From Actinomycetes bacterium (GTDB lineage: Bacteria; Actinomycetota; Acidimicrobiia; Acidimicrobiales; CADCSY01): 5,082 nucleotides of DNA. The number at the start of each line of letters is the position of its first letter. Position 1 is the first letter of the stretch. A program made the position numbers and the translations under genes. This document shows positions 1 to 5,082 of the stretch, piece after piece. Where the stretch lies: NCBI GenBank assembly GCA_025464025.1, contig JAODBP010000201.1, forward strand, positions 1-5,082. The letters run 5' to 3'. The notes under the pieces are model-generated. The model saw only the letters and a list, made by a program, of their open reading frames with translations. It was not told where the DNA came from and ran no database searches.

Positions 1-512
<512 letters not shown>

Positions 513-529
513 GTCTCAGTAGCTCCCGC

Positions 530-1273
530 TCAGTCGACGACGTGGAGGGCGATCAGGATCGGGAACGAGAGGTTCCCCACCGTGATGAGGCCGGCGAAGC
601 CCCAGGCGAACCACGACCGCCACTTGTTGAAGCGCGGCCGGTTCCAGCCCAGCGACTGGAAGAGGCTCCAGCACCCGTGCCACAGGTGCACGGCCAGCGC
701 CAGGTTGGCGACGATGTAGATGAGCGCCACCGGGATGCGACGGAAGCTGTGGACCAGGTTGTGGTGCACGTCGCCCCGGATGAAGTCACCGTTGGCGAAG
801 CCCCAGGTCAGGTCGCTCAGGTGGAAGAGGATGTAGAGGGCGACGATGATGCCGGTCCAGCGCATGGTGCGGCTGGCGAAGCTGGCGGCCACGTAGTCGC
901 GCTTCGAGTAGTACTTCACGTCGGCCTTGTGGTTCAGCAGCGTGAGCGACCAGGCGGCGTGGATGTGCAGCAGCACAGCGCCGATCAGGCCCAGGCGCAT
1001 GAGCCACAGGGCCCCGCCCCGGGGGAGGATCGGGTAGGCCAGCACCCGCAGGAACTCGGCGTAGTGGTTGATGTCCTCCGAGCCCAAGTACAGCTTGAGG
1101 TTCCCGATCATGTGACCGAACACGAACAGCAGGCCGATGATGCCGGTGACGGCCATCACGTACTTCTTGCCCACCGCCGTGCGGTACAGCTCGATGAACC
1201 ACGGCGCAGGCCGCGAGGGCTTGGCCTGGATCGGGGTCGGCGTCGAACTCCGCCCCGTCGTCGTCGTCGCCAT
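530..1273 (-). CDS. sdhC: Succinate dehydrogenase cytochrome b subunit, b558 family
   Basis: Membrane anchor of complex II that holds heme b and exchanges electrons with quinone. The 247-aa protein has a Thr/Pro-rich N-terminal tail (1-25) and five predicted transmembrane helices at about 38-57, 88-112, 137-153, 180-200 and 221-241. This is the layout of the single-subunit, di-heme type known from Bacillus SdhC and Wolinella FrdC. Histidines sit in the first four helices: H54, H103/H105, H151 and H196/H199. They are the expected axial ligands for two hemes. The motif VTGIIGLLFVFGHMIGNL (42-59) is typical of the family. The ATG at 1273 is chosen over the longer open frame upstream because GGAGGT (1284-1279) lies 5 nt before it and the family N-terminus begins close by. 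No SdhD is expected for this type. sdhA follows after 17 bp. The 74 bp upstream hold a possible promoter, so it need not depend on the GH2 gene behind it. Confidence 0.96.
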   Translation of the reverse strand: MATTTTGRSSTPTPIQAKPSRPAPWFIELYRTAVGKKYVMAVTGIIGLLFVFGHMIGNLKLYLGSEDINHYAEFLRVLAYPILPRGGALWLMRLGLIGAVLLHIHAAWSLTLLNHKADVKYYSKRDYVAASFASRTMRWTGIIVALYILFHLSDLTWGFANGDFIRGDVHHNLVHSFRRIPVALIYIVANLALAVHLWHGCWSLFQSLGWNRPRFNKWRSWFAWGFAGLITVGNLSFPILIALHVVD

Positions 1274-1278
1274 GCAGG

Positions 1279-1284
1279 ACCTCC
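1279..1284 (-). promoter_or_regulatory. Ribosome binding site of sdhC
   Basis: On the minus strand GGAGGT stands 5 nt before the ATG at 1273. It is the strongest Shine-Dalgarno match in the window. It decides the sdhC start, because the reading frame stays open far upstream through the GH2 gene in another frame. Confidence 0.8.
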
Positions 1285-1311
1285 GTGAACTGGCCGCGTT
1301 GCAGCGGCGAG

Positions 1312-1339
1312 ACGGTACCGCTCCGCCCGCCGGTGTGAA
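1312..1339 (-). promoter_or_regulatory. Candidate sigma-70-type promoter of sdhCA
   Basis: Reading the minus strand, TTCACA (1339-1334) matches five of six bases of the -35 consensus TTGACA. After a 16-nt spacer comes TACCGT (1317-1312), which fits the TANNNT -10 pattern common in Actinobacteria. Transcription would begin near 1305, giving a leader of about 30 nt that carries the GGAGGT ribosome site. The element lies wholly between the GH2 stop and the sdhC start. An 8-bp palindrome CGGTACCG (1313-1320) overlaps the -10 and could be an operator half-site, but it could equally be chance. This is pattern matching only. Confidence 0.45.
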
Positions 1340-1347
1340 GAAACGCC

Positions 1348-3420
1348 TCAGCCGGTGATGACCGCGGTGTAGCGGTTGGTGGCCGCGTGCTCGGCGCTGT
1401 GCACGGCGAGGTCGAGCACCAGCTCGCCCGGTTCGTCGGGGACCACGGCCTGGAGCGTGCCGACCCGCACGCAGCCGTCGGCCGGCACGTCGCCCTCCCA
1501 GTGCCAGTCGTAGCCCCCGCCCGGCCAGGACAACCCGGCGTCGACCCGGGCGCCGTCGAGCGGCTGGCGCAGGTCGCTCACGACGTGGACGTCGAGGGCG
1601 ATCGTGTCGCCCGGCGCCAGCTCGGCCGGCAGCCGATCGGCCACCACGATCACGGGGCGGCACGAGTCGACGAGGGCGAGGTAGGCCGGCTTGGGGTTGC
1701 GGTGGTCGTCGAGCACGGCCGAGGAGATGCCCGGGTGGGTGTCGCCGAACGAGGAGACGGAGAAGCCGCCGGTCGGCCGGTACTTCAGCCGGCGCAGGGT
1801 CTCGACCTGGTGCTTCACGACGGTCGCCTGGTACGTCCGTGTCGCCGTGGCCCACGAGGCCTCGTCGGGGAAGTCGCGCGGGGGCACCCGTCGGGCGAGC
1901 ACCTCGTCGGCCACGTCGGGCCACGCCGTGCGCCGGCCGGCCGGGACCGACCTCGCCCCGAACTCCGACACGAAGCGGACCATGCGGGGGAAGGCCCGGG
2001 CGAAGCCGGGGAGGTCGCGCTCCTCGCCGTGGAACCAGCCGAACCAGAGGTGGCTGTCGGTGCCGAGGCCGCCGGGGTGGGGGACGACGCCGGAGTGGGC
2101 GATGACCGGGCGAGTGCCGTCGGCCTTCTCGATGGCCCGCTTCACCGTGCGGTCGAGGAACGTCTTGTTCCACGTCGGCAGCTCCTGGCGGAGCACCCAC
2201 TGCAGGGCGTTGCCCGACGCCGGTGCCGTCCCCTCGGGGATGTCGAGGGCGACGGGCGTGTCGTGCCCGCACCAGATGGCGATCGACGGGTGGTGGCCGA
2301 GGAGGTCGACGGCGGCGGCGGCCTGGCGGGCCGCCTGCTTGCGGATCCCCCGGGCGTAGCCGAGCCGCAGGGGGAAGTCCTGCCACAGCAGCACGCCGAG
2401 CTCGTCGGCTGCCTCGTAGAGCTCGGGTCGGGTGATGTGGCCGTGCAGGCGGAGGAGGTCGAGGCCGGCCTCGCGGGCCAGCTCGACGTCGCGGCGCAGC
2501 TCGACCGGGCTGGCCTCGGCCAGGGCGAGGCGGGTCGGTCCCTGGTTGGCGCCCTTGAGGAACAGGCGCTCGCCGTTGACCGAGAGCGTCCAGTCCTTCC
2601 ACGTCAGCGATCGCAGCCCGATGCGGCGCTCGAGCGTGTGGCTCACCTCGCCGTCGACGCGGACCTCGACGGTCACGTCGTGCAGGGGCTGGTCGCCCAG
2701 GGCGTGGGGCCACCACAGGGCCGGGTCGGGGACGGTGGCCGTCCACTCCACGAAGTTGCTGCCCTCGGCCACCGGGTGCTCGCTGACCTCGACGTGGCCA
2801 CCGACCTCGCTGCGGACCTCGACGGTGCGCGCCGCGTCGCTGTCGAGCTCGGCCCGGAAGGCGACGACGGCTCGCTCGGCCGTGGCGTCCTGGCAGAGGA
2901 CCCGCAGGCTCCGGGCCCGCACCGGCCCGGTGCGCTCGAGCCGGACCGGGCGCCAGATGCCTCCGGGGTTCCAGCCCGGGTCCTCGCCGTCGGGGTGCTG
3001 GAACGAGCCGGTGATGTTGCGCTTCGCCGTGCGGTCGTCCGGCCGGCCGCACGTGACCTCGACGGCCAGCAGGTGCTCGCTCGCCGCCGTCATCGGCTCG
3101 GTGACCTCGAACGTGTGGCGCACGAAGTAGCCCTCGGTGTCGCCGAGGTAGGCCCCGTCGAGCCACACGTCGCCTTGGTAGAAGAGGCCGTCGAGCACGA
3201 GCCAGGCCCGGGTCCCCACCTCCGGGGCCGGCGACTCGAACCGGCGCCGGTAGAGGAGCGGCCCGTCGCTGTCGGCGAAGGCCGGGGTGTGGCGCCAGTG
3301 GGCCGGGACGGGCACGTCCTCCCACCCCTCGTCGGGCGCGTCGCGGTCGGCGAAGGAGCGCCGGAGCTCCTCGTCGGCGACCGCCGCTCGCCACGTGCCC
3401 GAGAGATCCACCCGGGCCAC
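1348..3420 (-). CDS. Glycoside hydrolase family 2 protein (beta-mannosidase/beta-galactosidase-like), atypical active site
   Basis: A 690-aa cytoplasmic-looking protein (no signal peptide) with GH2 architecture. A jelly-roll sugar-binding domain (about 1-165) includes WNPGGIWRPVRLE (150-162). An Ig-like domain (about 168-272) follows, then a TIM barrel (about 273-585) with FLKGANQGPTRL (287-298), LRLHGHITRPELYE (323-336) and LLWQDFPL (344-351). A C-terminal beta domain (about 590-690) ends it. Known members are retaining exo-enzymes acting on beta-linked mannose, galactose, glucuronic acid or glucosamine; the substrate cannot be told here. The nucleophile motif SEFG is intact with Glu486. The acid/base motif, normally W-x-x-x-N-E after HPSI, reads WCGHDTP (383-389), so Thr388 stands where Glu is expected and Asp387 where Asn is expected. 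The protein may be inactive, use a substitute residue or do other chemistry. It is shorter than typical beta-mannosidases (about 800-850 aa). The start is a GTG at 3420 with only a weak GAAGA upstream; GTG at codon 4 is an alternative. The neighbours give no sugar-utilisation context. Confidence 0.9.
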   Translation of the reverse strand: MARVDLSGTWRAAVADEELRRSFADRDAPDEGWEDVPVPAHWRHTPAFADSDGPLLYRRRFESPAPEVGTRAWLVLDGLFYQGDVWLDGAYLGDTEGYFVRHTFEVTEPMTAASEHLLAVEVTCGRPDDRTAKRNITGSFQHPDGEDPGWNPGGIWRPVRLERTGPVRARSLRVLCQDATAERAVVAFRAELDSDAARTVEVRSEVGGHVEVSEHPVAEGSNFVEWTATVPDPALWWPHALGDQPLHDVTVEVRVDGEVSHTLERRIGLRSLTWKDWTLSVNGERLFLKGANQGPTRLALAEASPVELRRDVELAREAGLDLLRLHGHITRPELYEAADELGVLLWQDFPLRLGYARGIRKQAARQAAAAVDLLGHHPSIAIWCGHDTPVALDIPEGTAPASGNALQWVLRQELPTWNKTFLDRTVKRAIEKADGTRPVIAHSGVVPHPGGLGTDSHLWFGWFHGEERDLPGFARAFPRMVRFVSEFGARSVPAGRRTAWPDVADEVLARRVPPRDFPDEASWATATRTYQATVVKHQVETLRRLKYRPTGGFSVSSFGDTHPGISSAVLDDHRNPKPAYLALVDSCRPVIVVADRLPAELAPGDTIALDVHVVSDLRQPLDGARVDAGLSWPGGGYDWHWEGDVPADGCVRVGTLQAVVPDEPGELVLDLAVHSAEHAATNRYTAVITG

Positions 3421-3455
3421 GCTACGTCTTCGCAGAACCTGGGTAGGTGGGCGGC

Positions 3456-3767
3456 GTGTCCGTCCGAGTTCGCTCCCAGGTCCTGTTCGCCGAGTCCAGC
3501 CCCGGGCTCCTCCGGGTCGACAGCGCCCTCATGGAGGACGCTGGGATCCACCTCCCCGCCGGGTCGCCGGTGACCATGCTCCTGCGACTGCCGGTCTCCG
3601 GTGTCGTGGCTGCCGTGGTCGAAGCGACCGTGAGCCGCTGGGCCGACGACGGTGGCGTCGTCGAGCTCGAGCTGCTCGCCGGCGGCGACCACACCCGCGT
3701 CGTGCTCTCCGACGGCGCCTCCACCGTTCGCCTCGAGGTCGAGGCGGCCGGCTCCCTCGCCGCCTGA
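3456..3767 (+). CDS. Small uncharacterised protein, about 103 aa
   Basis: I do not recognise this gene. Its codons are almost all G/C-ending through the full frame, as in its neighbours, which supports real coding. I prefer the GTG at 3456 because AGGTGG (3445-3450) sits 5 nt before it. A GTG at 3447 in the same frame would add three residues but overlaps that site. There is no signal peptide, membrane segment or cysteine. The middle part (LPAGSPVTMLLRLPVSGVV, then VVEATVSRWADDGGVVELEL) alternates as beta strands. It has the rhythm of a PilZ-like or other small beta barrel (an 'xGxxVxLxLxLP' strand followed by 'AxVxR'). However, the RxxxR and (D/N)xSxxG c-di-GMP-binding motifs are not clearly present, so this is only a fold guess. 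It is divergent from the GH2 gene across 35 bp and convergent with the gene ending at 3832. Confidence 0.72.
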   Translation: MSVRVRSQVLFAESSPGLLRVDSALMEDAGIHLPAGSPVTMLLRLPVSGVVAAVVEATVSRWADDGGVVELELLAGGDHTRVVLSDGASTVRLEVEAAGSLAA

Positions 3768-3784
3768 GCCTCCTCCCCGGGTTG

Positions 3785-3821
3785 TGGAGGATCGACCACC
3801 ACCATGGTGGTGGATCCTCCA
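3785..3821. terminator. Strong hairpin between convergent genes, likely bidirectional terminator
   Basis: The arms TGGAGGAT (3785-3792) and CCACCACC (3796-3803) pair with GGTGGTGG (3806-3813) and ATCCTCCA (3814-3821). This gives a stem of about 15-16 bp with a 3-nt CGA bulge on the left arm and a CATG tip. It lies between the stop of the small plus-strand gene (3767) and the stop of the minus-strand gene (3832), where it could serve both. No T-tract follows on either strand, so it is not a classical intrinsic terminator. Stems without a U-tract are often proposed as terminators in high-GC Actinobacteria. Confidence 0.7.
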
Positions 3822-3831
3822 GAACCGGAGC

Positions 3832-4533
3832 TCAGCGCAGCGGGCCCTGCAACGTCGCCGTGATCGTGCCGTCGGCCGCGAGGTCGACGTCGAGCGGTCC
3901 GGGACCGAACTCGAGGTGCGTGGCCGTGCGCCGCCCCTCGCGGGTCCGCACCTCGAACGTGCCGTCGAGCACGAGCCGGCCCGACCCGGTGAGGTGGAGG
4001 AGCGCCCGGCTGGCGGTGACCACGCCGCTCGGTGCGTCGAGCACGGCGTCGTCGCCGGCATCGAAGGCGTAGCTGTCCCGGGGCGTGGCCAGACCGCCCC
4101 GACCGACCGCCACCGACGTGCGCACCTCGTAGTGGCCGGGCAGCAGCGCCCGTGGCCCGTCGATCGACCAGTGCTCGCCGTCGGCATCGACGGCGAGCGC
4201 CGTCGGACCGAGGTCGAGCCCGGGGCCGACGAGCGCGAACGGGCGCCCACCGGTCCACACGATCGTCTCGCCGTCGTTCTCGATCGTCGCCGATCCGCCC
4301 TGGGGGAGGGTGATCGGGGCGTCGAGGGGCGGCCCGATGACGTCGGTCCCGTGCAGCGAGGTGATGGTGCCGGTGACCTTGGCCTGGCCCGCCGGGAGCA
4401 CGTGGACGTCGCGCACGATCGTGTCGACCTTCGGGTCTTGGTGCTCGGCCACGACCTGGGCCACACCCCCGGCGAACACGATGGCGGCCAGCCAACCGAC
4501 CACCCACGTGGTCCAAGGCAGCCGCCGACGCAC
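3832..4533 (-). CDS. Uncharacterised membrane-anchored protein with a beta-rich extracytoplasmic part
   Basis: I do not recognise this 233-aa protein. It starts with a basic segment (RRR at 2-4), followed by one hydrophobic helix (about 8-25, WTTWVVGWLAAIVFAGG). There is no lipobox cysteine or clear signal-peptidase site, so it is most likely a single-pass anchor with the rest outside the membrane. The remainder (about 30-233) is rich in Val, Thr, Gly and Asp with alternating hydrophobics. It suggests repeated beta strands, for example HWSIDGPRALLPGHYEVRTS (111-130) and SGRLVLDGTFEVRT (174-187). It has no cysteine and no catalytic motif I can name. The GTG at 4533 is chosen because the anchor begins right after it and a TANNNT box stands 6 nt upstream, which would give a leaderless mRNA. 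The frame remains open upstream, but that part is antisense to the ATPase gene. The divergent 30-bp spacing with that ATPase may mean shared control. Confidence 0.78.
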   Translation of the reverse strand: MRRRLPWTTWVVGWLAAIVFAGGVAQVVAEHQDPKVDTIVRDVHVLPAGQAKVTGTITSLHGTDVIGPPLDAPITLPQGGSATIENDGETIVWTGGRPFALVGPGLDLGPTALAVDADGEHWSIDGPRALLPGHYEVRTSVAVGRGGLATPRDSYAFDAGDDAVLDAPSGVVTASRALLHLTGSGRLVLDGTFEVRTREGRRTATHLEFGPGPLDVDLAADGTITATLQGPLR

Positions 4534-4563
4534 GTCCGGAGGGTACGGCGATACCGTCGGGCC
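4534..4563. promoter_or_regulatory. Divergent promoter pair, probably leaderless in both directions
   Basis: Only 30 bp separate the GTG at 4533 (minus) from the ATG at 4564 (plus). On the plus strand TACCGT (4552-4557) lies 6 nt before the ATG. On the minus strand TACCCT (4545-4540) lies 6 nt before the GTG. Both fit the TANNNT -10 pattern, with transcription starting at or next to the first base of the start codon, as in the leaderless mRNAs common in Actinobacteria. GGTA (4542-4545) and TACC (4552-4555) form an inverted repeat centred midway between the two start codons. No Shine-Dalgarno sequence is visible for either gene, and no good -35 was found. Confidence 0.5.
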
Positions 4564-5082
4564 ATGACGTCGCGACCCGCCTCCCTCGGTCAGCTCCGCG
4601 AGTCCGGCTGGGAGTCCGTGCCGGTCAAGGAGGAGCTGCGCCGCAACGCCGTGGCCAAGATCTCTGCCGGCGAGCCGCTCTTCCCCGGCGTGATGGGCTA
4701 CGAGGACACCGTCCTGCCCCAGCTGGAGAACGCGCTGCTCGCCGGGCACGACGTGATCTTCCTGGGCGAACGGGGCCAGGCCAAGACCCGCATGATCCGC
4801 GCCCTGGTCAGCCTGCTCGACGAGTGGCTGCCCGTGGTGGCCGGCTCCGAGATCAACGACGACCCGTACAACCCGGTCTCCCGGCACGCCCGCGAGCTGG
4901 TGCTCGAGCGGGGTGACGACACGCCGATCGAGTGGATCCACCGCGACACCCGCTTCGGCGAGAAGCTGGCCACGCCCGACACCTCGATCGCCGACCTCAT
5001 CGGCGAGGTCGATCCCATCAAGGTGGCCGAGGGTCGCTACCTCTCCGACGAGCTCACCCTCCACTACGGGCTGGTGCCCCGC
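4564..5082 (+). CDS. Magnesium-chelatase-like (ChlI/MoxR-type) AAA+ ATPase, N-terminal part (cut by window edge)
   Basis: The first 173 residues of an AAA+ ATPase of the ChlI-like type found across Actinobacteria, where it is often annotated as a magnesium chelatase or sigma-54-interacting regulator. The Walker A motif GERGQAKT (68-75) is intact with Lys74 and Thr75. Before it come GEPLFPGVMGYEDTVLPQLE (36-55) and LLAGHDVIFL (58-67). After it come EINDDPYNPV (96-105) and FGEKLATPDTSIADLIGEVD (131-150), matching what I recall of this family, including the mycobacterial form. The Walker B, sensor and arginine-finger regions lie beyond the right edge. Such ATPases usually work with a von Willebrand factor A domain partner encoded next to them, so one is expected downstream. 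The true substrate is unknown, and a role in chlorophyll synthesis is unlikely without other pigment genes. The ATG at 4564 is supported by the family-like N-terminus (SLGQLRESG) and a TANNNT box 6 nt upstream. Confidence 0.92.
   Translation, partial: MTSRPASLGQLRESGWESVPVKEELRRNAVAKISAGEPLFPGVMGYEDTVLPQLENALLAGHDVIFLGERGQAKTRMIRALVSLLDEWLPVVAGSEINDDPYNPVSRHARELVLERGDDTPIEWIHRDTRFGEKLATPDTSIADLIGEVDPIKVAEGRYLSDELTLHYGLVPR

Noticed and set aside
1261..1270. Short GTC/ACG triplet run in the sdhC start region as a possible repeat element.
   Set aside because: It simply encodes the Thr run of the SdhC N-terminal tail (MATTTT) and is too short to be a meaningful repeat.
530..3394. A single open frame of 954 codons on the minus strand joining an Arg/Pro-rich region to SdhC.
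   Set aside because: Only the last 247 codons are real (SdhC). The rest runs in a different frame through the GH2 gene and gives low-complexity Arg/Pro/Gly sequence, an artefact of high GC. A strong ribosome site marks the true start at 1273.
1387..3573. A 728-codon plus-strand open frame antisense to the GH2 gene.
   Set aside because: Its translation is Val/Gly/Arg/Asp-rich without any domain. It mirrors the codon bias of the GH2 gene, whose product has clear family motifs over the same span.
3090..4565. A 491-codon minus-strand open frame spanning the small orphan, the hairpin and the membrane-anchored gene.
   Set aside because: Ser/Arg/Thr-rich low-complexity translation in the wrong frame for both flanking minus-strand genes; it runs through the probable terminator.
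4534..5064. N-terminal extension of the membrane-anchored protein through the ATPase gene (to give 410 aa).
   Set aside because: The extension is antisense to the well-supported ATPase coding region and would bury the membrane anchor in the middle. The GTG at 4533 with its upstream TANNNT box is the better start.

Overview
The window is high-GC DNA (about 70% by eye) with strong G/C at third codon positions. It looks like a chromosomal piece of an actinobacterium. The SdhC/SdhA pair is of the cytochrome b558 type found in many Actinobacteria and Bacteroidetes, and the AAA ATPase is of the magnesium-chelatase-like type common in Actinobacteria. Acidimicrobiia is a plausible class, but that is an inference and no marker here proves it.

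Layout. Positions 1-512 (minus) hold the N-terminal part of succinate dehydrogenase flavoprotein SdhA, cut by the left edge. Positions 530-1273 (minus) hold complete SdhC, a five-helix di-heme cytochrome b subunit. The two genes are 17 bp apart in the order sdhC-sdhA, with sdhB expected beyond the left edge. Upstream on the same strand, 1348-3420 holds a 690-aa glycoside hydrolase family 2 (GH2) protein. A likely sdhC promoter lies in the 74-bp gap between them. Divergent from the GH2 gene, 3456-3767 (plus) holds a small orphan protein of about 103 aa. It converges on an uncharacterised 233-aa membrane-anchored protein (3832-4533, minus), with a strong hairpin between the two stops. From 4564 to the right edge (plus) runs the N-terminal part of a ChlI/MoxR-type AAA ATPase with an intact Walker A. 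It is divergent from the 233-aa gene across only 30 bp.

How the genes relate. SdhC and SdhA are parts of one membrane complex linking succinate oxidation (or fumarate reduction) to the quinone pool. The GH2 protein, the small orphan and the anchored protein have no evident functional link to it. The tight divergent pair at 4533/4564 may be co-regulated.

I see no CRISPR array, tRNA, rRNA, insertion sequence, phage gene or recognisable defence system, and no gene-free stretch longer than about 75 bp. The points most worth a second look are the GH2 protein, whose general acid/base Glu appears replaced by Thr while the nucleophile Glu is kept, and the mirror-symmetric divergent promoter that would make leaderless mRNAs in both directions.
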